Shown: in pieces, positions 1 to 9,736 of the stretch
How positions within the stretch are numbered: the first letter of the stretch is position 1
Layout of the letters: each line of letters starts with the position of its first letter
From: Fumia sp045615345
Lineage (GTDB): Bacteria; Bacillota; Clostridia; Oscillospirales; Ruminococcaceae
Reading direction: 5' to 3'
Length of the DNA: 64,000 nucleotides
NCBI GenBank assembly: GCA_045615345.1
Contig: JAZLER010000034.1
Location: forward strand, 1 to 64,000
Made by a program: the position numbers and the translations under genes
Notes under the pieces: model-generated
What the model was told of the DNA's origin: nothing
The model's database searches: none
Seen by the model: only the letters and a program-made list of their open reading frames with translations

Positions 1-7
1 CTCCGAC

Positions 8-128
8 TTAAAAAGTATTTCCGTTTTTGCAGCATTCGCTAAGATATGCAAGTTGTGCAGCATTCTTAATTAAGTACGGATCTGTGAAACTACCATTACC
101 ACCACCGAAATCAGTGGTGCTATAGAAA
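8..128 (-). pseudogene. Decayed fragment of a repeat-type surface protein
   Basis: Reading the minus strand gives an open stretch with the motif GSFTDPYLIKNAAQLAYL, ending in TAA at 8-10. The pattern G-(S/T)-x-x-DPYLI-x-x-A-x-QLAYL is typical of repeats in large clostridial surface proteins. No start codon is present upstream and the frame closes within the hairpin next to it, so this is a remnant of about 40 codons. Function cannot be assigned. Confidence 0.4.
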
Positions 129-164
129 TAGCCGATACGGATATAAATCCATATCGGCTATTTT
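126..164 (-). terminator. Hairpin downstream of degV
   Basis: An inverted repeat (AAATAGCCGATA and TATCGGCTATTT) lies about 45 bases beyond the degV stop. The arms are about 12 bp and pair without mismatch. The T-run on the minus strand is short, so it may act as a weak terminator for degV. Confidence 0.5.
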
Positions 165-207
165 ACTGTCCTTTAGAGCTCGAAGTTAATTCTTCGGGGT
201 TTTCGTT

Positions 208-1053
208 TTATTTTCTTATAAAGAGTACGCCTAAGGTTTTGGGACCGCAGTGTGTTGTGATGGTGGAACCTGCGATGGTGTGGAGAATTTCGTCAAACTC
301 TGCCGCAGATTCAACGGCTTTCCATGCGATATCAACAGTTGAGTCGTCACATTTAGTATTTGTAACGAAAATGCGGTGTTTTCTCACTGAATCAATATCA
401 GCAAGTCTTTCCTCGACATACTGTTTAACGCAAGTATCGTAGGGGCCACGATATTTTTTGCCAACTTCAATTTTACCGTCTTTAACGATAAGGGTAGGTC
501 TTAACTTTAAAATGTTAGCACCAAGTGCTACAATTCCGGAGCATCTGCCACCTTTTGCGAGGTAATCAAGCTGATTTACGATAAAGCTTGCATCTACTTT
601 CGGGATAAGTGCTTTGATTTCTTCAACAATCTTTTCTGCATCCATACCGCTTTGTGCCATCTCTGCTGCTTCTAAAACAAGTAATGCAGAGCCTGTGGAG
701 AGGTTTTCGGTATCGATAACATAAACATTTTCAAAGTCTTCCGCAGCAAGCTTAGCATTGTTATGAGAAGAGGAAAGGGAAGCGCCGATACTGAAATGAA
801 TTATGGCTTCGTTTTCCTTTTTAAGTTCTTCAAAAAAGTCGATATAATCACCGACAGAAGGTGCCGCAGATTTAGGAAGAGTACCGGTTTTGCTCACATA
901 AGAGTAAATGTCCTCAGGGGTAATTGTAACGCCGTCTTTAAAAGATTCTTCGCCTAAATTCACATAAAGAGGTTGAAGTGATATATTATATTTTTCGATA
1001 AGTTCTTTCGATAAGTCAATAGTACTGTCACCGGTAATTTTAATGCGGTTCAT
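208..1053 (-). CDS. degV: DegV family fatty-acid-binding protein
   Basis: A 281-residue protein of normal DegV length. It opens with KITGDSTIDLSKELIEKY, the family's N-terminal DxS/TxDL pattern. It carries the ITPEDIY and LPKSAAPSVGDY segment (TSQPS-equivalent) near residues 45-68 and the FSIGASLSSSHNNA segment near 88-101. DegV proteins bind a fatty acid in a cleft and, in Firmicutes with the Fak system, present it to the fatty-acid kinase FakA; no kinase gene is visible here. The ATG follows a clear AAGGAG site. The gene has its own promoter in the short gap after the recombinase gene and is followed by a hairpin, so it is probably monocistronic. Confidence 0.93.
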   Translation of the reverse strand: MNRIKITGDSTIDLSKELIEKYNISLQPLYVNLGEESFKDGVTITPEDIYSYVSKTGTLPKSAAPSVGDYIDFFEELKKENEAIIHFSIGASLSSSHNNAKLAAEDFENVYVIDTENLSTGSALLVLEAAEMAQSGMDAEKIVEEIKALIPKVDASFIVNQLDYLAKGGRCSGIVALGANILKLRPTLIVKDGKIEVGKKYRGPYDTCVKQYVEERLADIDSVRKHRIFVTNTKCDDSTVDIAWKAVESAAEFDEILHTIAGSTITTHCGPKTLGVLFIRK

Positions 1054-1083
1054 AGTGTATCTCCTTTATATCATATTGATTCT

Positions 1084-1112
1084 ATTGTAACATATTAAAG
1101 TGAAAACTGCAA
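1084..1112 (-). promoter_or_regulatory. Sigma-A-type promoter of degV
   Basis: On the minus strand TTGCAG (1107-1112) and TACAAT (1084-1089) are separated by exactly 17 bases. The -35 box nearly touches the recombinase stop codon at 1115. Confidence 0.75.
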
Positions 1113-1114
1113 CC

Positions 1115-2098
1115 CTATTTTTTAAATTTCGACAAAGGATTACTCTCAATGGCTGACTCGCGTTGTTTACTTGCTACATGGGTATAAATCTGGGTTGTGT
1201 TGAGGTTAGAATGCCCTAAAATCTCCTGTAAAATCCTTATATCAACTTCGCCGTACTGGTACATAAGGGTGGCGGCGGTGTGACGAAGCTTATGGGTGGA
1301 AAGTCCAAGGTCGCCAAGTCCTGCTTTTTCCAACAAGGAAGATACCATAAGCTGAATTCCGCGCTGACCTAAGCGTTTGCCGTGATGGTTTAAAAAAAGT
1401 GCCTCGCGGTCTACTATATTACGCATCTTTGAGCGTTCCCTCAGATGGTCGTCAAGTGCCTTGATACAAGCATTATTGAGGTACAGCATACGCTCTTTAT
1501 TACCTTTACCGACTACCTGTAAAGTATTTGCGCTTACACTGTTTAAATTAAGCCCCGTAAGCTCGGAAAGTCGCATTCCGCAGTTTAAAAACAGGGTTAT
1601 AATGCAAAAATCCCTGTAATAAAAGGGGCTTTGCTCGTCAAACGCCGATAAAAGGTCGATACTTTGCTCAAGCGACATATGTTTTGGCAAGGTTTTAGGC
1701 AAAGAGGGGAGTTCTAAATACTCAACCGGGTTATTTTCTATAACATTCATCGTATGGGTGAGGTATTTATAGAACATTCGTATGGAACAGGCTTTTCTGG
1801 CTCTGGCCTTAGGACCGTTTTTGCGTTCCTTATCGATATAGTTAAAGAATTCATAAACATCCGAAAGTGAGATATCCTCAAGAAGGGAGGGGGTAAGGTC
1901 CGAAATATCAATCTCATCAAACGGGGTATCTTTGGGAACAAGTTTTTTATGATACTTTATAAACTTTAAAAAAGTACGAAGGTCTAAAAAATAATTATCA
2001 ACAGTTAAAGCAGAACGACCTTTGATAGTCTGCATATAAAAAAGAAAATCTCGTAAAAGTTTCGGGGAGTCAGAATAATCGCATGCAGTATATGACAT
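1115..2098 (-). CDS. Tyrosine recombinase, XerC/XerD type
   Basis: A 327-residue recombinase of XerC/D length. The N-terminal SAM-like core-binding domain spans roughly residues 10-125 and the catalytic domain 140-320. Visible catalytic motifs are Arg in CGMRLSEL, Lys in VGKGNKER, HxxR in THKLRHTAATL, and the GHSNLNTTQIYTH block with the nucleophilic Tyr. All six expected residues appear present. It could be a housekeeping XerC acting at dif or a stand-alone recombinase of a mobile or switching locus. A 32-base palindrome and an array of degenerate repeats lie directly upstream, which leaves the second option open. The start follows a strong AAGGAGG. Confidence 0.9.
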   Translation of the reverse strand: MSYTACDYSDSPKLLRDFLFYMQTIKGRSALTVDNYFLDLRTFLKFIKYHKKLVPKDTPFDEIDISDLTPSLLEDISLSDVYEFFNYIDKERKNGPKARARKACSIRMFYKYLTHTMNVIENNPVEYLELPSLPKTLPKHMSLEQSIDLLSAFDEQSPFYYRDFCIITLFLNCGMRLSELTGLNLNSVSANTLQVVGKGNKERMLYLNNACIKALDDHLRERSKMRNIVDREALFLNHHGKRLGQRGIQLMVSSLLEKAGLGDLGLSTHKLRHTAATLMYQYGEVDIRILQEILGHSNLNTTQIYTHVASKQRESAIESNPLSKFKK

Positions 2099-2164
2099 AT
2101 TATAAACCTCCTTGATTTTTAAAAATATACTTCGGGGGAAGGTATAATTACAGGTTTCACTTTC

Positions 2165-2196
2165 CTACTTCGCAAAATGGATATTTTGCGAAGTAG
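2165..2196. repeat. Perfect 14-bp-arm palindrome upstream of the recombinase
   Basis: CTACTTCGCAAAAT (2165-2178) is followed by GGAT and then by its exact reverse complement (2183-2196). It lies 67 bases before the recombinase start codon. It may be an RNA hairpin in the leader, an operator, or a recombination site. It does not match the 11-6-11 layout of dif. Confidence 0.8.
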
Positions 2197-2274
2197 AGGG
2201 GATAGTTATAATATAACATATATATGTGTAAAATGCAATAGTTTTCTTAAAATTTCTTAAATTCTTTCGTTTTG

Positions 2275-2652
2275 CGTTTTTAAGGTCCTGTTCTGAGGCA
2301 CATAGAATTTTTGAGTGATATATTAATATCATTTTAAGATTTTTAAAAATTTCAGCTCCGTTTTCCAGCCTCTCAGTTTTTTCGAATTGTATACTACCTC
2401 ATTTCAATAATTTTAAAAAGCTGCAAAATTTTACCTCCCGTTTCCAGACCTCCAGTTTTTTTCAGATGTATATTTGGTCATTTTATAACTTTAAAAAAGA
2501 CGGCATTTTTAAGCTCCTGATTACAGACACAGGAATTTTTTAAAAATATATATGGTTGTTTCAAAAAAATTAAAATGATGCTTTTTAGGTCCCGTATATA
2601 GCTACAGGAAATTTTTTAATGATATAAGTATATGTTTTTAAAAAAATAAAAA
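2275..2652. repeat. Five degenerate tandem repeats of about 70-79 bp
   Basis: Units run approximately 2275-2349, 2350-2419, 2420-2498, 2499-2575 and 2576-2652. Each has a (G)xTCCxG core about 10 bases in, then an AGxC-type block, a T-run, a TATAT-like stretch, and ends with TTTAAAAA or similar. The copies are diverged, so the array is old. No open frame crosses it. It fills most of the 660-base gap between the recombinase and the minus-strand dockerin gene. Confidence 0.6.
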
Positions 2653-2729
2653 GATTATAAGTTACTCGCCTCTTTAATTTTTTCGACTTCCCTGCTTTGA
2701 AAATTTGTTCTTATTTGTTCTGAAATTTA

Positions 2730-2753
2730 AATCCACAGACATTGCTGTGGATT
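2730..2753 (-). terminator. Hairpin downstream of the minus-strand dockerin gene
   Basis: AATCCACAG (2730-2738) pairs with CTGTGGATT (2745-2753), directly after the stop of the dockerin gene. The T-run is stronger on the plus strand, so termination may be bidirectional or weak. Confidence 0.5.
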
Positions 2754-2759
2754 TTTTAT

Positions 2760-5144
2760 TTATTTATCCAGTATGGAACTTAAGTTTGCAATTTTTCTGT
2801 TAATCTGTAAAACATCAGCACCATTTATAATTGTGTCACCTGTTACATCGGCGGCTTTAAGTCTTAATTCCCTGTCGGTAGTCAGATCAAACAAAGAACT
2901 TAAATTAGCAATTTTTCTGTTAATCTGCAAAACATCCGTACTGTTTATAACACCATCACCGGTAACATCTCCCAAAACACACGGAGAAATAAGGTCTGCA
3001 TCGAATTTTACGGCATTATTTTCTTCGTAAGCCATAATTTCTTTAAGGAAAAGAAAACCGCCTTTTCTTTCAAATTCAAATCTTAAACCTGAAGTTTTTA
3101 TTTTAGTATCGGCAGTAAAAACTGCTCTTAAGGAATCGGGATATTCCCCATCATAAATTACTTTCCATTCACCATTTTGTTTTGCAGAGATTTTTATATT
3201 TTTGGGTAAATTAACGCCTGCATTTAAATCCTTGAACGCTATGATGTGAATTTCCTTTAAAGAGGTTTCCTCAAACTCAAACTCGATAGCTGCATCCTCT
3301 TGTTCAAGCCCGAAATAGTTGTTACCGTAAAAACTACCATTAACCTCACCGTCTGTGAGATAAACACATTTTGCATCGTTTGAACGGTCAGTATACCACT
3401 TTGTGCCGTTGTGGGTGTAGGGCTTATTTAAAAGAAGGTTATCGTTAAGTTTTTCAATGTACTCACGGGACTCATAATTCCCCTTTATAACCTCGTATAT
3501 GTTGTCATACAGCATACGGATTTCGGGAGCTTTACTGTAACAAACGCCATAAACTCCGCCACCTGCCTCGTACCAGTTTCTGAAATAACCCGGACCCTGG
3601 TAACCCATATTTGCGGCAGTGTTTAAGTAATCCAGAAATCTGTTATAGGCATTAACATCAGTATCAAGGCGCAAATCAAACTCAAATTCAACGCCAAAAT
3701 CAGCGTAAGCGCCAAGTTTTGCAACAGTTTCAACTATCTTTGTCCCACCTGCACCGAGGGTATTTCCTGTTGAATCCGAGAAAAAGTGGTTCGGCTGCAA
3801 GGTGATAGCATCAAAACCTAAAGTTTCGTTAGCAAGATAACCTGCCGAATGGAAATACGGAATCCAGTATGATTTGCAGCCAAGTTTGCTGATTTGACTG
3901 TTAGCATAAATTATTCTTTCCATTTGATTAGGATACTCGTTTATCCAGTAAAAACCACAGAAATCTATGTAATCGTCTTTGCTTTTGATATAGTTAAAAA
4001 CTTCTTTGAGATACCAGTCAACTGCGTATTTCCAGTCCTCCTCTACCGACAAATCGAGTTTTTTGCCGTTTAAGGTGCCAAAATTTGTAGCACCGGCGGG
4101 CGGATATGGCATCATAACAACAAGTTTCACCCTGTAATCGGGGTCGTTAAGGTCAAAAGAAACCTGTTTTGCAGTTTCGTTTAAGATATTATATTCCGAG
4201 TTTTCACCTACAAAAGTTCTGTCTAAATACCATTTCCAATCATCTATCGTGACCATATCGTTTTCCACATCAAAAACCCTGCCGTTTGGACCCATATTCG
4301 CCACAAGACAAACCGTGTCAAACAAGGTGTCCTTAACATTTCCGTCAGCGTCAAGATAAGCAAGATACGGTAAATAGCTTTCCTTTGACCAGAACTTAGT
4401 TGGCGTGTAGTTTAAAAGCACCAGATCGGTAACGCGACCCGTAGGCTCACCACTGCGCATTATTGTACCGTTTTCAAGCTTTCGTATGTTATAAGGGTCC
4501 TCTGCAAAATCAACAACTCCATCATATCCCATAACTGTGATTTCATCGATAAGGGTCATATCAGCACGGGTTTCGAAGTCAAAACGGACATACCTTGCGT
4601 TTATAACATCACCACAGGCAAGGTCGACAGTATGGTTGGGTTCAACATCAGGAACATTCCAGCCGAAAGAGTAAATGCCATCGGGAATATGGTCGTTAAT
4701 AAAATTTGTATAACATAATTTTTGCCAATTTTCATTATCGAGTGAGGCATATACTTTTACACTGCCCGGAAAACCTATCCTTAAATCCAAATCGCGGACA
4801 AAGTTTGCAGAAACCTCAGTTATACTGCATACTTTTTCAAGGTCGATTACTGTTGTGTACAAAGGCCATTCGTCATAAACCATCCCACTTGCGGTTTCGC
4901 GGTGAGCAACACCGGTCCAGGCAGGGTCACTAAGGTAAATTTTTGTGCCAAAAACGCCATCGGTAAGTTCTTTGTTGTCTGTATCTGGAAAATACGAACT
5001 CACAACCCTTACATTTGTATACGGCTTCCCTGTTGACAAATTTACTGTTTCAGCATACTCCGATGCGAAAGAAACAACTGTATTATTTAGGCTTATAACC
5101 ATTAAAAATAATAAAAATAATGTCAGTTTAACAAGTCTTTTCAT
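2760..5144 (-). CDS. Secreted DUF4855-type protein with two discoidin-like modules and a dockerin
   Basis: I place the start at 5144 because a GGAGG (complement of 5153-5157) sits eight bases upstream; an in-frame GTG at 5153 overlaps that site. The 794-residue product has a signal peptide (about 1-28), an N-type discoidin/F5-8C-like module (about 32-210), a DUF4855-like domain (about 225-565), a shorter C-type discoidin-like module (about 570-715) and a two-repeat type I dockerin (about 725-794; DVTGDGVINSTDV and DVTGDTIINGADV). The central domain holds GFYWINE and FGVEFEFD with conserved carboxylates. Dockerins anchor proteins to cohesin scaffoldins, so a cell-surface or cellulosomal role in glycan handling is likely. 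Substrate is unknown. It is divergent from the four-gene operon of its paralogues. Confidence 0.82.
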   Translation of the reverse strand: MKRLVKLTLFLLFLMVISLNNTVVSFASEYAETVNLSTGKPYTNVRVVSSYFPDTDNKELTDGVFGTKIYLSDPAWTGVAHRETASGMVYDEWPLYTTVIDLEKVCSITEVSANFVRDLDLRIGFPGSVKVYASLDNENWQKLCYTNFINDHIPDGIYSFGWNVPDVEPNHTVDLACGDVINARYVRFDFETRADMTLIDEITVMGYDGVVDFAEDPYNIRKLENGTIMRSGEPTGRVTDLVLLNYTPTKFWSKESYLPYLAYLDADGNVKDTLFDTVCLVANMGPNGRVFDVENDMVTIDDWKWYLDRTFVGENSEYNILNETAKQVSFDLNDPDYRVKLVVMMPYPPAGATNFGTLNGKKLDLSVEEDWKYAVDWYLKEVFNYIKSKDDYIDFCGFYWINEYPNQMERIIYANSQISKLGCKSYWIPYFHSAGYLANETLGFDAITLQPNHFFSDSTGNTLGAGGTKIVETVAKLGAYADFGVEFEFDLRLDTDVNAYNRFLDYLNTAANMGYQGPGYFRNWYEAGGGVYGVCYSKAPEIRMLYDNIYEVIKGNYESREYIEKLNDNLLLNKPYTHNGTKWYTDRSNDAKCVYLTDGEVNGSFYGNNYFGLEQEDAAIEFEFEETSLKEIHIIAFKDLNAGVNLPKNIKISAKQNGEWKVIYDGEYPDSLRAVFTADTKIKTSGLRFEFERKGGFLFLKEIMAYEENNAVKFDADLISPCVLGDVTGDGVINSTDVLQINRKIANLSSLFDLTTDRELRLKAADVTGDTIINGADVLQINRKIANLSSILDK

Positions 5145-5168
5145 CTTTTGCACCTCCGTTATAGCTAT

Positions 5169-5197
5169 ATAGTATCATAATTTACATAAAAAATCAA
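5169..5197 (-). promoter_or_regulatory. Promoter of the minus-strand dockerin gene
   Basis: On the minus strand TTGATT (5192-5197) and TACTAT (5169-5174) are 17 bases apart, 25 bases before the start codon. It is back to back with the plus-strand operon promoter. Confidence 0.55.
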
Positions 5198-5204
5198 TTT
5201 TTTC

Positions 5205-5233
5205 TTGCTTTTTTATTAGTTTTTTGATATAAT
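5205..5233 (+). promoter_or_regulatory. Promoter of the four-gene dockerin operon
   Basis: TTGCTT (5205-5210) and TATAAT (5228-5233) are separated by 17 bases. A second TATAAT lies at 5242-5247 without a good -35 box. Confidence 0.7.
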
Positions 5234-5285
5234 TTATTATGTATAATTATGTGCAGACAAGCACAGAGAAATGAGGGTATATCAT

Positions 5286-8200
5286 ATGAAAAAACTAATT
5301 TCATTACTTACTGTTTTCAGTATCACACTGACAGTTTTGGGGTACTTCCCCACTCCTGTCAAAGCTGAGGAAATTAATATGCTTTCCATGGGTAAACCAT
5401 ACACCTGTGAAAGATATGTAAACCCCAGATATCCCGATACTGATAATGTCGAGCTGACTGACGGTGTTTTTGCGAGTAAAATTAGCTATTCCGACAGCGC
5501 ATGGAGCGGTACAACACAAAGTGGTATCGAATCAGGACTCGCATACGACAAGTGGCCTTTGTATACCACTGTTATCGACTTGGAGCAGGTTTGCAGTGTT
5601 ACCGAGGTTTACGGAAGCTTTTTGCGTGAATACGGAACAGGTATAGGTCTGCCAAGAGGTTACAGAATATATGCTTCCCTTGACAACATCAACTGGATGG
5701 AGCTCGGATACCTTAATAACTTTAACGGTGACCCGCTTTCTACCGGCAGATATACCTTCGGCTGGCGCCATGACAACGGCGATATTGATGACCTTACTGA
5801 CATGGTTGACAATAATAACAGTCCAGTCAAGGCAAGATATATCCGCTATGATTTTGAAAAATACACTCCTCATAACTTTATTGATGAAATAGTTGTAATG
5901 GGTTACGAAGGTGAAGTTTCAGGTGCAACTGCTCCCGAGAACACTTCAAAACTCGAAGATGGTAAAATCCTTACTGTATCTGAAGAAAATACCGGTGGTA
6001 TTCAGGATCTGATGCTTATCTATAATCAGTATGGCGGTCCTTCCTGGACACCTGAATACTACAAACCCTATGTTACATATGTTGACTACACAGGCGCTTC
6101 TGTTGACACTCTTTACGATTCTTTCCTGCTTTTGGCACTCAAATCCCCCAACGGCAGAGTTATGGATAATGACAATGATGTTGTTACCATTGATGACTGG
6201 AACTGGTATCTTGAACGCACCTTTGTCGGTGAAAACTCCGATGTAAACAATCTTAACAAAGCTTTGATAAACGCTTCCGATGACTTAGGTTATAAGGTTG
6301 AGGGCAACTATGTTGTTATGATTCCTTATCCTACAGCAGAAGCTGTAAACTTCGGTGAGGTTGACGGCAGAAGCCTTGATTTGTCCGATACAGAGGATGC
6401 AAAATATCTTATCGACTGGTATATTGACAAGGTTTTAAGCTATGTTGAAAACGACTATTCACACCTTAATTTCAAAGGTTTTTACTGGGTTCACGAATCC
6501 GCTTCAAGAATAGAACTTATCAAGTATTTCAATGATGCTGTTGATGAAACAGGTTACAAATCCTACTGGATTCCATATTATAACGCAACAGGATATCTCT
6601 GGCCAGAAGAGTTAGGATTTGATGCATTCACATTGCAGCCTAACCATTTCTTCTCCGAAACTTCCGATGATACCTTTGGCGGTGGCGGTACAAAGATTAT
6701 CGAATCCACAGCAAGGCTTGCTGCAAGAGGTAATTTTGGTGTTGAAATAGAGTTTGACGGAAATCTTACAAAAGATATTGATGCCTATAACAGAGGTCTT
6801 GATTACTATAATGCTGCAGCTAAGCTCGGTTATCAGGGTGATGGCTACTTCAGGAACTGGTATGAAGGTGGCGGATCGCTTTATGGTTTTGCATATTCTG
6901 CAAGCCCTCAAGTAAGAAGTTTTTACGACAACACTTATGAGATTATAAAAGGAACATATAAACCGAGAAAATATATCACTTCATTTGATGATTATATCAG
7001 CAACAGCCTGCTTCTGGGCAAAAAATACACCCACAACGGTTCAAACTGGTATGCAGACCGCACCACAGATACAGATTCAGTATTTCTTACTGATGGACAG
7101 ATTGGCGGTACCTACGGAACAAGTGACTACTATGGCGTTCAGGGACACGAAAACCCCATAATCGAGTTTGACCTTATGGATGACCCTATTCGTCTGAGTG
7201 AAATTCATCTGAACTTTATCACAGCAGGAGTTGCAGGTATTGCCTACCCTCGTATCAGAATATGGTACAAGCCTACTCCCTACTCCGAATGGAAATCCCT
7301 TTGCGCCGATACTGTTACTTCGGAAAATTATGTTCTGAGAATTTCCGATGTTATTTCGGCATACGCACTTAAGTTTGAATTCCTTTCAACAAGTTCATTT
7401 GTATTCATCAAGGAAATTATGGCTTTTGACTACTTTACAGGAGTTGCTCATAACAAAGATGCTGACCCTGCAATGAATACAGTAATTTCTGTCGGCAAGC
7501 CTTACACCCGTAAAGGTTATATGACACCTAACTATCCTGATACAGACAACAAAGAGCTTACTGACGGCGTTTATGGTGAGCTTGACCCTGCCGATGAAGC
7601 ATGGACAGGCGGCAGAAAGAGTTATGTAAACTCAGGCATAGCTTACGAGGCATGGCCTATTTACTCTGTTGAAATTGACTTGGAACAAGTTTGCTCGGTA
7701 TCACAGATTTACGGACGATTTATTTATGATACAAATCCCATTTATCAGATTTCATTGCCTCTCGGCGTGAGAATTTATGCTTCCGAGGACGGCGAAAACT
7801 GGATGAAACTTGCCTATATAAGCAATATCAGAAACGCTCCCGTTTCCAAACAGAGCTTTGTATACGGCTGGCATACAACTGATGTGCATGGTGTTATGAC
7901 TGACCTTACAGGTAACCCTGACTCCTCTGTTAAAGCAAGATATATCCGTCTGGATGCTGACCCAAACAACGGTCCTTTCCTTATGGACGAAATTACTGTT
8001 ATCGGAAGTAAAACTGTATCCTCCGATTCCCTTACACTTACAAATCTTACAAAACTTGAAAATGAAGGTCCCAAGAAAGTATCTGAAGATACGGGCTTTA
8101 TAAGGGATATGGCGCTTTGCTATCAGCACTCAGGTGCATGGACCAAAGAAAGATTTAAACCGCTTATTACCTATGTTGACAACAAAGGAAACAGCATTGA

Positions 8201-9728
8201 CACAATGTTTGATGCAGTATTGTTCCTTTCACAGAACAACAACGGCAGACGAGTTTACGATGCAAATACAGCCTCCCTTAAACTCTCTGACTGGACTGAT
8301 TATATTGACAGAATTTTCGGTGAAGGCGGAGATGTTCCCGAACTTAATGAAGCCGCTAAACAGGCGTCTATTGATCTGAACAGACCTGATTTCAAAACAA
8401 AACTTGTTATAATGATTCCATACCCTGCTGAACTTGCTACTGAATTCGGAACCATTGGCGACAGAAGTATCGACCTTTCGGTTACTGAAGATGCACAGTA
8501 TGCTCTTAAATGGTATATGGATACTGTTATAGAAAACTTTACAAACGGCGGTTATGATTACATCGACTTTAAGGGTCTTTACTGGATGGCTGAAGGTCCC
8601 GGTCGTCCTCAGCTTATTTCTTACTGTAACGAATATATCAGGGAAATGGGACTTAAATCCTACTGGATTCCCTATTTTAACTCCTACGGATATTTCTGGA
8701 ATGAGTATTTAGGTTTTGATGCTGTAACCTTGCAGCCCAACCATTTCTTTGGTGACCCCAACGAAAACACCCTCGGTGCAGGTGGTACAACAATTATCGG
8801 TACTGTTGCAAAGCTTGGTGGCGTAGGAAACTTCGGTGTTGAAATGGAAATGGATTCTAATCTTATTTCAAGAATTGATTACTATAACAAAGGTCTTGAC
8901 TACCTGAATGCTGCGGTTGAGTACGGATTTGATGGTCCTGACAATTACAGAAACTGGTACCTTGGAAGTAATCTCATTGCTGATATTACTGCATCTGAGC
9001 TACCTGATGCAAGAAATTTCTATGACTATATCTATCAGGTTATGCAGGGTACTTATGAAGTTAAAGAGTATCTTGAAAAGATGAATGATAATCTTCTTTT
9101 AGGTCTTCCCTACACTCATAATATAACTGACGACTCCGTATGGTATGCAGACCGTTCAAACGACACAAACTGCACCTATCTTACTGATGGTCTTGCAGGC
9201 GGCGGATTTGCAGGAAATGATTTCTTTGGTGTAAAGAAATCCGATGCTACCATTGAATTTGCCTTTGATGAAGCAAAATCTTTCCGTGAGCTTCACATCA
9301 ACTCTTTCTATGATTATAATGCAGCGGTAAGATTCCCGAGAAACCTTAAAATCTCTGCAAAACAAAATGGTGAATGGGTTGAGCTTTTCTCAGGCGCTGT
9401 AACTGAAAAGCATTTCACAATAAGATTTGACAGACTTGTTAAAGCTGAAGGGCTCAAATACGAATTCACAATCAACGGCAACTTCCTCTTTATCAAGGAG
9501 CTTATGGCTTTTGATGAAGTGACAAACACCAATATTGATGTTGAAGTTACACTGCCTCCGCTTAAAGGCGATATCAACCACGATGATGTTGTAGACGAAT
9601 CGGACATCAACTTGTTCAAGCGTTACTTCGCAGGCTACGATGTGGAAATTTACGAGGATGCTTCCGATGTAAACGGTGACGGAAAAATCACAAGAGCCGA
9701 CCTTATTGCAATTTATAAACTGAAATAG
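5286..9728 (+). CDS. Secreted double DUF4855-type protein with dockerin
   Basis: The start is the ATG at 5286 (MKKLISLL), with GAGGG eight bases upstream; a GTG-like start 15 bases earlier has no such site. The 1480-residue protein is a tandem duplication: signal peptide (1-27), N-type discoidin-like module (about 30-215), DUF4855-like domain (about 220-565), C-type module (about 573-715), N-type module (about 730-915), second DUF4855-like domain (about 924-1260), C-type module (about 1270-1410) and one dockerin (about 1427-1480). Both central domains keep GFYWVHE or GLYWMAE and GVE-x-E motifs. It is first in a tight operon; the next gene starts eight bases after its stop. Dockerin means attachment to a cohesin scaffold, which is not in this window. 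Duplicated central domains could give multivalent binding or catalysis. Confidence 0.82.
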   Translation: MKKLISLLTVFSITLTVLGYFPTPVKAEEINMLSMGKPYTCERYVNPRYPDTDNVELTDGVFASKISYSDSAWSGTTQSGIESGLAYDKWPLYTTVIDLEQVCSVTEVYGSFLREYGTGIGLPRGYRIYASLDNINWMELGYLNNFNGDPLSTGRYTFGWRHDNGDIDDLTDMVDNNNSPVKARYIRYDFEKYTPHNFIDEIVVMGYEGEVSGATAPENTSKLEDGKILTVSEENTGGIQDLMLIYNQYGGPSWTPEYYKPYVTYVDYTGASVDTLYDSFLLLALKSPNGRVMDNDNDVVTIDDWNWYLERTFVGENSDVNNLNKALINASDDLGYKVEGNYVVMIPYPTAEAVNFGEVDGRSLDLSDTEDAKYLIDWYIDKVLSYVENDYSHLNFKGFYWVHESASRIELIKYFNDAVDETGYKSYWIPYYNATGYLWPEELGFDAFTLQPNHFFSETSDDTFGGGGTKIIESTARLAARGNFGVEIEFDGNLTKDIDAYNRGLDYYNAAAKLGYQGDGYFRNWYEGGGSLYGFAYSASPQVRSFYDNTYEIIKGTYKPRKYITSFDDYISNSLLLGKKYTHNGSNWYADRTTDTDSVFLTDGQIGGTYGTSDYYGVQGHENPIIEFDLMDDPIRLSEIHLNFITAGVAGIAYPRIRIWYKPTPYSEWKSLCADTVTSENYVLRISDVISAYALKFEFLSTSSFVFIKEIMAFDYFTGVAHNKDADPAMNTVISVGKPYTRKGYMTPNYPDTDNKELTDGVYGELDPADEAWTGGRKSYVNSGIAYEAWPIYSVEIDLEQVCSVSQIYGRFIYDTNPIYQISLPLGVRIYASEDGENWMKLAYISNIRNAPVSKQSFVYGWHTTDVHGVMTDLTGNPDSSVKARYIRLDADPNNGPFLMDEITVIGSKTVSSDSLTLTNLTKLENEGPKKVSEDTGFIRDMALCYQHSGAWTKERFKPLITYVDNKGNSIDTMFDAVLFLSQNNNGRRVYDANTASLKLSDWTDYIDRIFGEGGDVPELNEAAKQASIDLNRPDFKTKLVIMIPYPAELATEFGTIGDRSIDLSVTEDAQYALKWYMDTVIENFTNGGYDYIDFKGLYWMAEGPGRPQLISYCNEYIREMGLKSYWIPYFNSYGYFWNEYLGFDAVTLQPNHFFGDPNENTLGAGGTTIIGTVAKLGGVGNFGVEMEMDSNLISRIDYYNKGLDYLNAAVEYGFDGPDNYRNWYLGSNLIADITASELPDARNFYDYIYQVMQGTYEVKEYLEKMNDNLLLGLPYTHNITDDSVWYADRSNDTNCTYLTDGLAGGGFAGNDFFGVKKSDATIEFAFDEAKSFRELHINSFYDYNAAVRFPRNLKISAKQNGEWVELFSGAVTEKHFTIRFDRLVKAEGLKYEFTINGNFLFIKELMAFDEVTNTNIDVEVTLPPLKGDINHDDVVDESDINLFKRYFAGYDVEIYEDASDVNGDGKITRADLIAIYKLK

Positions 9729-9736
9729 GAGAAAAT

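Noticed and set aside
2165..2196. Chromosomal dif site
   Set aside because: A 14-4-14 perfect palindrome does not fit the 11-6-11 asymmetric dif consensus of Firmicutes.
2275..2652. CRISPR array
   Set aside because: Units are 70-79 bp and diverged throughout, with no constant repeat alternating with unique spacers and no cas genes.
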